Notes: generated by a model from the sequence alone, not told the origin. DNA of 64,000 nt from JAGPUQ01 sp036677085 (GCA_036677085.1 JAKFFI010000017.1:62001-126000); one strand, 5' to 3'. Numbered from the stretch's first letter, positions 31,828-40,630 are shown. Program-made: numbers and translations.

Positions 31828-33303
31828 ATGCAGAGACAGAATCCGGAGATCTACGAGGACCGTGTCGTCGTCCGGCTGGTCCAGTTCTCGGTGCTATGGG
31901 CCGTGTTGGGCATGGCCGTGGGAGTCTGGGTGGCCGCCGAGTTCCTCTGGCCGACCCTGGACTTCGGCCAGTTCTGGCTGTCGTTCGGCCGCCTCCGACC
32001 GCTGCATACCAATGCCGTGATCTTCGGGTTTGGGGTCTCGGCACTGATGGCGACCGGCTTCTACAGCGTGCAGCGCACCTCTCACGTGCGCCTGTTCCTG
32101 CCCGGACTGGCCTGGTTCTGCTGTTACGCCTGGCAGCTGGTGATGGTGTTGGGCGGTCTGTCCCTGCTTGCCGGCTGGACCTCAACCAAGGAGTACGCCG
32201 AACTGGAATGGCCGTTCGACATCGCCATCACCCTGATCTGGGTGTGCTTCGGCATCGTGTTCTTCGGCACCATCGCCCGCCGCCGGATCCGGCCGATCTA
32301 TATCTCCAACTGGTTCTACGGCGGGCTGATCATCGTCATCGCCATGCTCCATATCGTCAACAATCTGGCGCTGCCGGTGACGCTGGACAAGTCCTATTCC
32401 CTGTACGCGGGCGCCCAGGACGCCATCGTGCAATGGTGGTACGGGCACAACGCGGTCGGCTTTCTGCTCACCGGCGGGTTCCTGGGCATGCTCTACTATT
32501 TTCTGCCCAAGCAGGCGGACCAGCCGATCTGGAGCTATCGGCTGTCGGTGGTGGCGTTCTGGGCGTTCACCTACAGCTATATCTGGGCCGGCCCCCACCA
32601 CCTGCACTACAACGCGGTGCCGGAGTGGGTGCAGTCGTTGGCCATGGTGATGAGCCTGGTGTTGCTGGCGCCGTCCTGGGCCACCCTGATCAATGGCGTG
32701 ATGACGGTGAGCAAGGCCTGGACCAAGCTCAGGACCGACCCCGCGCTCAAGTTCATCGTGCTGTCGCTGGCGTTCTACGGCCTGGCCACTTTCGAGGGGC
32801 CCATGATGGCGATCCGCAGCGTCAACGTGGTCAGTCACTTCACCGACTGGACCATCGGCCATGTGCACTCGGGCGCCCTGGGCTGGAACGCCATGGTGAC
32901 CTACGGCACCTTCTATTTCCTGGTGCCGCGTCTGGTGGGCGCGGAATTGCACAGCACGCGCCTGGCCAACCTCCACTTCGTGCTCGCCCTCGCCGGTACC
33001 CTGCTGTACATCCTGGCGATGTGGGCGGGCGGCGTCTCCCAGGGGCTGCTCTGGCTCAGTGTCGACCGGCTCGGCGAACTCAGCTTCGGCTTCCGCGACA
33101 TCATGGCCGGCATGCGCCCCTACTATGGGCTGCGCCTGGTCGCCGGACTGCTGTTCTGGGGCGGTACCCTGCTGATGGCCTATAACCTGTTCATGACCTT
33201 GCGCGGGCGTCGCGCGGTGGCGGTCTCGCCGCCCCCGGTCGCCGAGCCCTGGCGGCTGGAGCGCGGTGCCGCCGGTATCGCCACCGAGAGGGCGCGCGTG
33301 TGA
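31828..33303 (+). CDS. ccoN: cbb3-type cytochrome c oxidase subunit I
   Basis: A 491-residue catalytic subunit with 12 or more helices. The heme and CuB histidines are present: LHTNAVIFGFG, AMLHIVNNLALP, WWYGHNAVGF (which includes the Tyr cross-linked to a His in cbb3 enzymes), AGPHHLHYNAVP and TIGHVHSGALGWN. The product reduces O2 to water with high affinity and pumps protons. The last codons overlap the GTG of ccoO. It follows the Yip1 gene by 15 bases with a GGGAGCC ribosome site. Confidence 0.96.
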   Translation: MQRQNPEIYEDRVVVRLVQFSVLWAVLGMAVGVWVAAEFLWPTLDFGQFWLSFGRLRPLHTNAVIFGFGVSALMATGFYSVQRTSHVRLFLPGLAWFCCYAWQLVMVLGGLSLLAGWTSTKEYAELEWPFDIAITLIWVCFGIVFFGTIARRRIRPIYISNWFYGGLIIVIAMLHIVNNLALPVTLDKSYSLYAGAQDAIVQWWYGHNAVGFLLTGGFLGMLYYFLPKQADQPIWSYRLSVVAFWAFTYSYIWAGPHHLHYNAVPEWVQSLAMVMSLVLLAPSWATLINGVMTVSKAWTKLRTDPALKFIVLSLAFYGLATFEGPMMAIRSVNVVSHFTDWTIGHVHSGALGWNAMVTYGTFYFLVPRLVGAELHSTRLANLHFVLALAGTLLYILAMWAGGVSQGLLWLSVDRLGELSFGFRDIMAGMRPYYGLRLVAGLLFWGGTLLMAYNLFMTLRGRRAVAVSPPPVAEPWRLERGAAGIATERARV

Positions 33304-33953
33304 ACGCTCTCGAACTGCACAAGAAAATCGAAGAAAACGCCGGCCTGCTGATCTTCGGCATCCTCCTGGTATCGGCCATCGGCGGCCTGGTGCAGGTGCT
33401 GCCCAGCCTGTTCCTGGAGTCGCTGAGCACGCCCTTGCCTGGCACCCGGGTATACAACGCAGTGGAGCTCACCGGCCGCGATATCTACATCCGCGAAGGC
33501 TGTCACGTCTGCCATTCCCAACAGGTGCGTCCCCTGGTTGCCGAGGTGGAGCGCTATGGACCCTACTCGCGGGCCGGCGAGTTCGTCTACGACCGCCCCT
33601 TCCTGTGGGGCTCCAAGCGTACGGGTCCGGATCTGCACCGGATCGGTGGCAAGTACAGCGATATCTGGCACGAGGTGCACCTGATCGACCCGCGCCAGGT
33701 GGTGCCGGAGTCGATCATGCCAGCCTATCCCTGGCTGGCCAAGCGGCCGGCGGCCGGGGTCGGCGATATCCAGGCCAAGTTGCGCGCCCTGCGCCGGCTG
33801 GGACATCCGTATTCGGATGCGGACATTGCCACCGCGCCCGGGCGCCTGGAGGGGTTACGCGAGCTCGACGCCCTGATCGCCTATCTGCAGATGCTGGGCA
33901 CTGGGCTGGACGCGGACGCCGCGGATACCACAGACCCGCACGGAGGGCACTGA
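33300..33953 (+). CDS. ccoO: cbb3-type cytochrome c oxidase subunit II
   Basis: A 217-residue membrane-anchored mono-heme c-type cytochrome. One N-terminal helix (GLLIFGILLVSAIGGLVQV) is followed by the periplasmic domain with the heme site CHVCH in EGCHVCHSQQVRPL and the distal Met ligand likely in ESIMPAYPWLA. It passes electrons from CcoP to CcoN. The GTG start overlaps the ccoN stop (GTGTGA), showing coupling. The length is normal for the family. Confidence 0.95.
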   Translation: MNALELHKKIEENAGLLIFGILLVSAIGGLVQVLPSLFLESLSTPLPGTRVYNAVELTGRDIYIREGCHVCHSQQVRPLVAEVERYGPYSRAGEFVYDRPFLWGSKRTGPDLHRIGGKYSDIWHEVHLIDPRQVVPESIMPAYPWLAKRPAAGVGDIQAKLRALRRLGHPYSDADIATAPGRLEGLRELDALIAYLQMLGTGLDADAADTTDPHGGH

Positions 33954-33954
33954 A

Positions 33955-34104
33955 ATGGTCTGGTTTCTGTTTCTCGGCGACATGCTGGTGATGCTGTTCA
34001 TGGTGGTGGTGGTCGTCTGGCTGTCGTTGCGCTCCACCCGGGAGACACTGGATTTCAGTGCCCGCATCCCCCTGGAGGACGAAGGGGATCAGGATCATGG
34101 CTGA
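33955..34104 (+). CDS. ccoQ: Small cbb3 oxidase subunit CcoQ
   Basis: A 49-residue peptide between ccoO and ccoP. It starts MVWFLFLGDMLVMLFMVVVV as a single membrane helix and ends in an acidic tail (LEDEGDQDHG). Position, size and topology are those of CcoQ, which stabilises the complex. The ATG directly follows the ccoO stop by one base, and the end overlaps the ccoP start by eight bases. Confidence 0.85.
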   Translation: MVWFLFLGDMLVMLFMVVVVVWLSLRSTRETLDFSARIPLEDEGDQDHG

Positions 34105-34987
34105 CATGCCGACGGATTTCTGGAGCGGCTGGATCATCCTGCTGTCGCTGCTCAGCTTTGGCGGCCTGCTCTGGCTGGTGCTGAGCGTCTACTTCCTGCG
34201 CGCCGGCCCGGAGCGCGGCAAGGTGTCCGGCGAGGATCCGGTGTGGGACGAGAACCTGCATGAGGGGGACAATCCGGCGCCGTTCTGGTGGTTCTGGCTG
34301 CTGCTCGCGGCCATGGTATTCAGCGTCGTCTACCTGATGCTGTACCCCGGCTTCGGCTCCTACGCCGGCGCCCTGAAGTGGTCGCAGGGTGGCCAGTTCC
34401 GCGAGCACCGGCGCGAATTCGTTGCCGAGTTCGCGGCGCGCCGGACCGAGCTGGGCGACCTGGATCTCGCGGCGCTGGCCGCCGAGCCCGAGCTGATGGC
34501 GGTCGCGCAGGGCCTGTTTCAGCAGCACTGCGCGGCCTGCCACGGCAGTGACGCGCGCGGCCAGGCCCGGCTGTTTCCCGACCTGCGCGATGCCGACTGG
34601 CTGTGGGGCGGCAGCCCCGCCCAGATCGAGCAGACCATCCGCCAGGGCCGGATGGCGGCGATGCCCGCCTGGGGCGCGGTGCTCGGCGCAGAGGATCTGG
34701 GCGCGGTGGCCGACTACGTCGAGCGGCTGGCCGGCGAGGCTCCGGAGGACCATCCGGGTCGGGCCGTTTTTGGGCAATATTGCGCCGCCTGTCACGGCCC
34801 GGGCGGCGATGGCAACCCGGCGCTCGGCGCGCCCCGCCTCAATGACGCGACTTGGCTCTACGGGGGCGAGCTTCCGGCCATCACCACGTCCATCGGCCAG
34901 GGCCGCAACGGCCGCATGCCGGCGTTCGCGGGCCGCCTCGACGACCTGCAGATCCGCCTGCTGGTCGCCTGGCTGGAGCAAAAGTGA
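34097..34987 (+). CDS. ccoP: cbb3-type cytochrome c oxidase subunit III (diheme)
   Basis: A 296-residue diheme c-type cytochrome. Two N-terminal membrane segments (WIILLSLLSFGGLLWLVLSV and FWWFWLLLAAMVFSVVYLM) are followed by two heme domains with CAACH in HCAACHGSDARG and CAACHGPGGDG. The start, MADMPTDFWSGW, shows the conserved DFWSxW motif of CcoP. The double N-terminal helix is the longer CcoP form. It accepts electrons from cytochrome c and closes the operon. Confidence 0.95.
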   Translation: MADMPTDFWSGWIILLSLLSFGGLLWLVLSVYFLRAGPERGKVSGEDPVWDENLHEGDNPAPFWWFWLLLAAMVFSVVYLMLYPGFGSYAGALKWSQGGQFREHRREFVAEFAARRTELGDLDLAALAAEPELMAVAQGLFQQHCAACHGSDARGQARLFPDLRDADWLWGGSPAQIEQTIRQGRMAAMPAWGAVLGAEDLGAVADYVERLAGEAPEDHPGRAVFGQYCAACHGPGGDGNPALGAPRLNDATWLYGGELPAITTSIGQGRNGRMPAFAGRLDDLQIRLLVAWLEQK

Positions 34988-35039
34988 GTAAAAAGAGTCG
35001 CAGTGATTCAAATTTGAGCCGCCGCATTGCGCGCGCTCG

Positions 35040-35406
35040 GCCGACAGAGGTTTCGCGCCCCCACCCGCCTGCCGAGCGCCGTTTCAATCGCTTCACGAAA
35101 GCGCTCGTTGCCGAGTGGAAAGTTGTAGGCCAGGCATTCGCGGATGTCATGGAGCTGCGCTTCCAGTAACTGGTGTTTCAACAGTTCCCGATGGGCGTAT
35201 TGGCGCGCAGCCGGGTCGCGATCAAGCGCCAGATAGCGGTCATGTTCTGGATCAAGCTGTTGGCTTTGCCCCAGGCATGGTGATGGCAAAGACCAGCGAT
35301 ATTGCGCGGGGCTTTGCACCCTGCCGGCGTGCCGCTGCGCCGGTAACCTTTGTTCACGTACAGCACATACCGCCTGCATGAGCCGCGAGATCGAGGCGTC
35401 TTGCAC
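35040..35406 (-). pseudogene. Degraded REP-associated/IS200-like transposase (RAYT) C-terminus
   Basis: The minus strand retains pieces of a Y1-transposase of the REP-associated type in at least two frames: YVLYVNKGYRRSGT in one frame and PAQYRWSLPSPCLG, LALDRDPAARQYAHRELL and LGNERFREAIETALGRR in another. These match, in order, the middle and end of such proteins. The HUH motif and N-terminus are missing. The rest of the gap to the SLC13 gene (35407-35532) holds only its leader. Confidence 0.7.
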
Positions 35407-35532
35407 TGCATGGCGACTCCCTTACCCGCGGTGAAGGGACTTGTAAAGATTACTGAACGATTGCCTAAAAATAAGTCACTACGCCCCCTTTCGCTATCCT
35501 TTCGATCTTCCCAATCCATTACAGCAGCGGTC

Positions 35533-37434
35533 ATGACGAGTAACCAACTACTGATACTGACGATCCTGCTCGCCACCGTGGCCGTGTTCGTGTCGGGTCG
35601 CTGGCGCCACGACATAGTTTCCGGCGGCGCGCTGCTGGCCTGTGTGCTGGCCGGGTTGGTGCCGGCGCAGGAGGCGTTCGCAGGCTTCGGCCATCCGGCG
35701 GTGATCACGGTGGCCTGCGTGCTGGTGCTCAGCCGCGGCCTGCAGACCTCGGGCGCGGTCGACGCGCTGGCCCGCGCCGTGTTACCCGCACAAGCCGGCA
35801 TCGCCCTGAGCATGGCAGCCCTGATCGGGCTGGGCGCGCTGCTGTCGAGCTTCATGAACAACGTCGGCGCGATGGTGTTGCTGATGCCGGTGGCCGTGCG
35901 ACTGGCCGGCCGCCTGAACCTGACACCGGGCCAGGTGCTGATGCCGTTGGCCTTCGGCACCATCCTGGGCGGCATGACGACGCTGATCGGCACGCCGCCC
36001 AACCTGATTGTCTCGGGCTTCCGCGCCCAGACCGGTGCCGGCGGTTTCGCCATGTTCGATTTCGCGCCGGTGGGCCTGCTGGTCGCCGTGGCCGGTGTGG
36101 CTTTCCTCGCCCTGCTGGGTTGGCGCCTCGTGCCGGCGCGCCAGCAGACCGGGATCGAAGGCTTCGAATCAGGCGCCTACTTCACCGAAGCGCGCGTGCC
36201 GGAAGGCAGCAAAGCCGTCGGCATGAACCTGCGTGAGATTGAGACAGCGATCGACGAGAGCGACGCGCAAATCATCGGCATGGTGCATAACGATGTCCGC
36301 CTGACGGCGCCCAATCCTCGACGCAAGGTGCGCACGGGCGACATTCTCGTCATCGAAGCCGAGGCCGAGGCACTGGCCAGCGTGCTGTCCACCCTGGGTC
36401 TGAAACTGGAGGAAGCACTGCACACGACGGAAGAGGAGGCGAGCGTGGACGATGTGGCGAACGCCGTGGCAAGCGAGAAAGCCGAGGGCACCGCGAAAGG
36501 CAGCAAGAACACGGGCAAGGGCGCGGACGAACGGGACGCGCGCAACAACGGGGCCGATAGCAAGGCGACGAGCTCGGGCGACATCGTGCTGATGGAACTC
36601 GCGGTGCTGCCCGGCTCGTCACTTGTCGGGCGCTCGGCGAGCGACATCCTGCTGCGCACGCGCTACGGTCTGAATTTGTTGGCCCTGTCGCGTCAGGGCC
36701 AGCGCTCGATGAAGCGCTTGCGCTCGGTCGGCCTCAAGTCAGGCGACCTGCTGCTGATGCAGGGCCCGCCGGAGGCGATCGCAGAGTTCGCGGCCGACAA
36801 CAGCTGCGTACCGCTGGCCGAGCGCGAACTGCGCATCCCGGACAAGCGCAAGGCGTGGGAAGCCGGCATCATCATGGCCATAGCGGTCGCCGTCACCGCC
36901 TTCGGTTTGCTGCCGGCGGCGATCTCCTTCGCCGCCGGAGTGCTGGCCTCGATGGCACTGCGCACGGTGCCGCCGCGCTCGGTATACGAGGCCATCGACT
37001 GGCCGGTGATCGTACTCCTGGCAGCGATGATCCCGGTCGCGGGCGCGATGGAATCCACTGGCACTGCCGACCTGATCGCGCGTTTCATGCTCGACAATGT
37101 CGCGCAGGGCCACGCCGTCGTCGGGTTGGCGCTGATCCTGGTGGTCTCCATGTTTCTCTCCGACCTGATGAACAATGCCGCCACCGCCGCGGTGATGTGC
37201 CCGATCGCTATCGGTACCGCGGCGGCGCTGGGCGTCAACGCCGATTCCTTCCTGATGGCGGTGGCGATCGGCGCCTCCTGCGCCTTCCTCACCCCCATCG
37301 GCCACCAGAACAACACCCTGATCCTGGGGCCGGGCGGCTTCCGTTTCGGCGACTACTGGAAGCTGGGGTTGCCGCTGGAACTCTTGGTGATCGCGGTGTC
37401 CCTGCCGATGCTGCTGCTGGTATGGCCGCTGTGA
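35533..37434 (+). CDS. SLC13/DASS-family anion permease with RCK_C domains
   Basis: A 633-residue transporter of the divalent anion:Na+ symporter (CitMHS/ArsB-like) superfamily. The first half has six helices and the substrate motif in SSFMNNVGAMVLLMP and LGGMTTLIGTPPNLIVS. Two soluble TrkA_C/RCK_C domains follow, around YFTEARVPEGSKAVGMNLRE and IVLMELAVLPGSSLVGRSA, joined by a roughly 45-residue charged, low-complexity linker. The second helical half carries SDLMNNAATAAVMCP and the equivalent loop. Substrate could be sulfate, phosphate or dicarboxylates. The gene lies between the transposase relic and repeat copy 2, so it may have been moved. The ATG at 35533 is used because upstream codons overlap the relic. 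Confidence 0.88.
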   Translation: MTSNQLLILTILLATVAVFVSGRWRHDIVSGGALLACVLAGLVPAQEAFAGFGHPAVITVACVLVLSRGLQTSGAVDALARAVLPAQAGIALSMAALIGLGALLSSFMNNVGAMVLLMPVAVRLAGRLNLTPGQVLMPLAFGTILGGMTTLIGTPPNLIVSGFRAQTGAGGFAMFDFAPVGLLVAVAGVAFLALLGWRLVPARQQTGIEGFESGAYFTEARVPEGSKAVGMNLREIETAIDESDAQIIGMVHNDVRLTAPNPRRKVRTGDILVIEAEAEALASVLSTLGLKLEEALHTTEEEASVDDVANAVASEKAEGTAKGSKNTGKGADERDARNNGADSKATSSGDIVLMELAVLPGSSLVGRSASDILLRTRYGLNLLALSRQGQRSMKRLRSVGLKSGDLLLMQGPPEAIAEFAADNSCVPLAERELRIPDKRKAWEAGIIMAIAVAVTAFGLLPAAISFAAGVLASMALRTVPPRSVYEAIDWPVIVLLAAMIPVAGAMESTGTADLIARFMLDNVAQGHAVVGLALILVVSMFLSDLMNNAATAAVMCPIAIGTAAALGVNADSFLMAVAIGASCAFLTPIGHQNNTLILGPGGFRFGDYWKLGLPLELLVIAVSLPMLLLVWPL

Positions 37435-37561
37435 TTGACCGCCGAATTGGAGGTACGTCTATACAAGCCACAGGGTTGGTAAGCGCCGAGAGTTGTAGTG
37501 CTGATGCATCCGGAATGGGTCTCCCGGTTTAACCACCAGCGCTTGATGGGGCCGTCGGGTC

Positions 37562-37672
37562 ATATCCCTCCGGCAGAAGCTGAGGCAAACTACTACACGC
37601 AACTTAACCGTCAGGCCGCAATAGCAGCCTGACCTAAACCAAACAGCCTCCGCAATCCCCGGGGCGGTTCAC
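37562..37672. repeat. Dispersed repeat, copy 2 (probable IS end fragment)
   Basis: The second copy of the element at 30788-30899, same orientation, sharing ctccggcagaagctgagg, aaaccaaacagc and ccccggggcggttca. Read on the minus strand it starts TGAACCGCCCCGGGG. It occupies the 358-base gap 37435-37792 before lemA, where I see no gene. Together with copy 1 it brackets the cbb3 operon, the transposase relic and the SLC13 gene. Confidence 0.6.
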
Positions 37673-37792
37673 ATCGAAGTGGCCGGAATCCGGTCACTTC
37701 CGGCCTCAAAAGGCCAGACCGAACGGCGGATCGCTATCCACTACCACTGTTTCACCGCTAGATCAGGCTTTCCTTAACTCTGGAGCAATGCA

Positions 37793-38413
37793 ATGCGCAA
37801 ATTATGGGCAACCCTGGCTGTGCTGGTTACGTTCAGCCTCTCCGGCTGCGGCTACAACGACCTGCAGCGCAACGACGAGCAGGTCAAGTCGAGCTGGTCC
37901 GAGGTCGTAAACCAGTACCAACGCCGCGCGGATCTGATTCCCAATCTGGTCAATACCGTAAAAGGCTTCGCCGCCCAGGAAAAGGATGTGTTGCTGGGCG
38001 TCACCAATGCCCGCGCCAAGGTCGGCGGTATCCAGGTGACCCCGGAGCTCATCGATAATCCGGAAGCCTTTGCGAAATTCCAGGCCGCGCAAGGCGAGCT
38101 ATCCGGCGCCCTGTCCCGGCTGCTGGTGGTGTCCGAGAACTATCCGCAATTGAAATCCGACGCCAACTTCCGCGACTTGCAGGCCCAGTTGGAAGGCACC
38201 GAAAACCGGATTACGGTGGCGCGCAACCGCTACATCAAGGCGGTGCAGGAATATAACGTGACGGTGCGCTCCTTCCCGTCCAACCTGACCGCGATGGTGT
38301 TCGGATACAAGATAAAACCCAACTTCACGGTGGAAAACGAGCAGGAAATTGCCCGGCCGCCGAGTGTCGATTTCAGCGCGCCGCCCGCCAAGCCACAAGG
38401 CGCGACGCAGTGA
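37793..38413 (+). CDS. lemA: LemA family lipoprotein-like membrane protein
   Basis: A 206-residue LemA protein. The N-terminal signal MRKLWATLAVLVTFSLSGC ends in a lipobox-like LSGC, so it may be a lipoprotein. The helical LemA domain follows with NDEQVKSSWSEVVNQYQRR, ADLIPNLVNTVKGF and YNVTVRSFPSNL, all highly conserved. The function is unknown. LemA genes are regularly paired with TPM-domain proteins, as here: the next gene overlaps by four bases. Confidence 0.93.
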   Translation: MRKLWATLAVLVTFSLSGCGYNDLQRNDEQVKSSWSEVVNQYQRRADLIPNLVNTVKGFAAQEKDVLLGVTNARAKVGGIQVTPELIDNPEAFAKFQAAQGELSGALSRLLVVSENYPQLKSDANFRDLQAQLEGTENRITVARNRYIKAVQEYNVTVRSFPSNLTAMVFGYKIKPNFTVENEQEIARPPSVDFSAPPAKPQGATQ

Positions 38414-39267
38414 CAGCAATGAACAGGCCATGGGGGTCGTTGCTCGCGGTGACGCTGGCCTTGACCCTGTGCTGGTCTTTCCTGGTCGGTGCGGAAATCG
38501 CAGTGCCGCCCTTGCGCGGTCATGTCACCGACCAGACCGCCACGCTGACGCCGGCGCAACAGGCCGCTCTGGAGCAGTCCCTGCAAGCCTTCGAGGCAAG
38601 AAAGGGCAGCCAGATCGCGGTGCTGATGGTGCCCACCACCGCGCCGGAAACGATCGAGCAATATTCCCTGCGCGTGGCGGAGCAGTGGAAACTGGGCCGC
38701 AAGCAAGTGGATGACGGTGCGCTTCTGGTCGTCGCCAAGGATGATCGCGCGCTGCGCATCGAAGTGGGCTACGGCCTCGAAGGAGCGCTCAACGACGCCA
38801 CCAGCAAGCGCATCATCAGCGACATCATCGTGCCGCGCTTCCGGCAGGGCGATTTTGCGGGCGGCATCACCGCCGGAGTCGAGCAGATGATCCGCGTCGT
38901 CGACGGCGAACCCTTACCGGAACCTGGCGGGCGAGCTGCCGGCGGAACGCCGGGCGTCCAGCAATATCTTCCGGTGATTTTCATCCTGGCGCTGGTGGTG
39001 GGCGGATTTCTGCGCGCGGTACTGGGCAGCTTTCCCGGCGCGCTCGCCACCGGCGGCATCATCGCGGTGATCGCCTGGCTACTGGTCGGAACCTTGGTCA
39101 TCGGCTTGGTCGCGGGACTGATCGCGTTTCTGTTCACCTTGTTCGGGGGCGGTATGGGCGGTCCGCGGGGAGGATTCGGCCGCGGTGGTTTTGGTGGCGG
39201 TCTTGGCGGCGGTTTCAGCGGCGGCGGTGGCGGCTTTGGCGGCGGCGGCGCGTCGGGGCGGTGGTAA
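38410..39267 (+). CDS. TPM-domain membrane protein (YgcG-like)
   Basis: A 285-residue protein with a signal/anchor helix, the TPM (TLP18.3/Psb32/MOLO-1) domain from about residues 35-160 (VTDQTATLTPAQQAALEQSL, QIAVLMVPTTAPETI, IEVGYGLEGALNDATSKRII), two membrane helices, and a Gly-rich tail of GGGF repeats ending with ASGRW. TPM domains can have phosphatase activity, and bacterial ones accompany LemA. The GTG at 38410 overlaps the lemA stop; an ATG three codons on (MNRPWGS) is also possible. Confidence 0.9.
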   Translation: MTAMNRPWGSLLAVTLALTLCWSFLVGAEIAVPPLRGHVTDQTATLTPAQQAALEQSLQAFEARKGSQIAVLMVPTTAPETIEQYSLRVAEQWKLGRKQVDDGALLVVAKDDRALRIEVGYGLEGALNDATSKRIISDIIVPRFRQGDFAGGITAGVEQMIRVVDGEPLPEPGGRAAGGTPGVQQYLPVIFILALVVGGFLRAVLGSFPGALATGGIIAVIAWLLVGTLVIGLVAGLIAFLFTLFGGGMGGPRGGFGRGGFGGGLGGGFSGGGGGFGGGGASGRW

Positions 39268-39269
39268 CG

Positions 39270-39767
39270 ATGAACATCAAACGCATTGCCCGACATTTGC
39301 TGATGAGCCCTTGGCAGGTCAGGCGGGCATTTCCCCGGGAAACCTTGATGGCGATTGAACAGGCGATCAAGGCGAGCGAGACGACGCATGGCGGGGAGCT
39401 GCGTTTCGTCGTGGAAGGCGCGCTGGATGGCATGCCGCTGTGGCGGGGGCAATCCGCACGCGAACGCGCCATCGACCTGTTTTCACAATGGCGGATCTGG
39501 GATACCGAGCACAACAACGGCGTGCTGATTTATGTGTTGCTGGCCGATCGGGATGTCGAGATTGTTGCCGATCGCGGGATTCATACCAGGGTGGGCACGC
39601 GGGAATGGGAGGCCATCTGCCGCGCGATGGAGGCCGCTTTCAAACAGGCGGATTACGCAGGCGGCGTGGTCAGCGGCATTCGCGCGGTGTCGCAGCATCT
39701 GACGAAACATTTCCCCGCTACCGGCGCGGGTCGCAATGAGTTGCCGGACAAGCCGGTGGTGCTGTAG
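39270..39767 (+). CDS. TPM-domain protein, soluble second copy
   Basis: A 165-residue protein with a single TPM domain, as in the gene before it, recognisable from LRFVVEGALDGMPLW, WDTEHNNGVLIYVLLADRDVEIVADRGI and VVSGIRAVSQHLTKHFP. It lacks a clear signal peptide and membrane segments, so it is probably cytoplasmic. It begins two bases after the previous stop, completing the lemA-TPM-TPM operon that is common in proteobacteria. Function unknown. Confidence 0.88.
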   Translation: MNIKRIARHLLMSPWQVRRAFPRETLMAIEQAIKASETTHGGELRFVVEGALDGMPLWRGQSARERAIDLFSQWRIWDTEHNNGVLIYVLLADRDVEIVADRGIHTRVGTREWEAICRAMEAAFKQADYAGGVVSGIRAVSQHLTKHFPATGAGRNELPDKPVVL

Positions 39768-39802
39768 CTCAATCCATCGTGGCCGACGCGGGTGTCGCGA
39801 CC

Positions 39803-39997
39803 TTATCTGGTCAGCGCCGGCCAGCGCGAAAAGGCCACCATGTAGAGCACGATCAGGTTGACCAGCGGCACCAACATCAGCAGGGAAAGCCAGGGCGAGA
39901 AGCCGGCCTTGGCAAAGATTGTCCAGAATGGCGGCAGGATCAGCGCAATCCAGACCCCTACCCACAGCAGGTGGGCGAAATAAAATTCATGCATCAT
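39803..39997 (-). CDS. Small two-helix inner-membrane protein
   Basis: A 64-residue protein with two hydrophobic helices (FAHLLWVGVWIALILPPFW and LSLLMLVPLVNLIVLYMVA), the second resembling small hypothetical proteins with the LSLLMLVPLVN phrase. The start is supported by a GGGAGG ribosome site eight bases upstream. It sits alone between the TPM gene and hsp20, convergent with the former. Real gene by ribosome site and family pattern; function unknown. Confidence 0.7.
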   Translation of the reverse strand: MMHEFYFAHLLWVGVWIALILPPFWTIFAKAGFSPWLSLLMLVPLVNLIVLYMVAFSRWPALTR

Positions 39998-40087
39998 CGC
40001 GAACCTCCCTTGTCAGGGAATCGTTGCGCTGGCCGCATACAGACCACGCGGGGGCGCACTGGCGTCCCGGCATGGTCTGCAAACCGG

Positions 40088-40603
40088 CTACTTGACGCTG
40101 ATCTTGTGCCGCTTGGTGGCTTTCAACTTGGGCAGGGTCAGTTCGAGGATGCCGTCCTTGAAGCTCGCCGTCGCCTTGGCGCCATCGACGGTGGTCGGCA
40201 GGGGAATGGTGCGACTGAAACTGCCGCTTGAGATTTCACAGCGGTAATAGTCGCCTTTTTCCTCTTTCTCTTCCTTGCGCGTCTCACCCTTGATGGTGAC
40301 GCTGTCATCGCCGACGGAAATGTCGATGTCCTTTTTGTCGACACTCGGAATCTCGGCCTTCACCACGATCTCGCCCTCGCGGTCCAGCACGTCCACCTTG
40401 GGCGCTTTCAGTTCCGGCAGCGCCAAGTCGGGAAGTGCCGGCCAGTCCAGGTGCCAGGGCCGCATCCAGTTGCGGCGCAGGAACTGGTCGAACAGGCGAT
40501 CCATCTCCTCGAACGGGCGGAGGGTCCGCGTCGGAGCGGCTTTTTGCACTTCCTGTTTCCTGGTTGCTTCCTGTACTTCCGGCTTCTTGTTTGCTTCGGC
40601 CAT
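40088..40603 (-). CDS. Small heat shock protein, Hsp20/alpha-crystallin family
   Basis: A 171-residue Hsp20. A charged N-terminal arm with PFEEMDRLFDQFLRRNW precedes the alpha-crystallin domain (VDVLDREGEIVVKAEIPSV to GILELTLPKL), with the conserved A-x-x-x-G-I-L-E-L signature as FKDGILELTLPK. It prevents aggregation of unfolded proteins. The start is supported by GAGGAG seven bases upstream. Upstream there is a perfect FNR-type palindrome (40779-40792) and a weak stem that could hide the ribosome site (40611-40630), so both oxygen and temperature control are conceivable. It shares strand with the GroEL gene. Confidence 0.93.
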   Translation of the reverse strand: MAEANKKPEVQEATRKQEVQKAAPTRTLRPFEEMDRLFDQFLRRNWMRPWHLDWPALPDLALPELKAPKVDVLDREGEIVVKAEIPSVDKKDIDISVGDDSVTIKGETRKEEKEEKGDYYRCEISSGSFSRTIPLPTTVDGAKATASFKDGILELTLPKLKATKRHKISVK

Positions 40604-40610
40604 GGTGGGT

Positions 40611-40630
40611 CTCCTCGTCAATGTGAAGAA
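40611..40630 (-). promoter_or_regulatory. Possible RNA-thermometer hairpin masking the hsp20 ribosome site
   Basis: On the minus strand UUCUUC at 40630-40625 can pair with GAGGAG at 40616-40611, the ribosome site of hsp20, with an 8-base loop. The stem has six pairs, two of them G-U, so it would be weak and melt on heating, as in ROSE or fourU elements. The match is short and could be chance. Confidence 0.35.
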
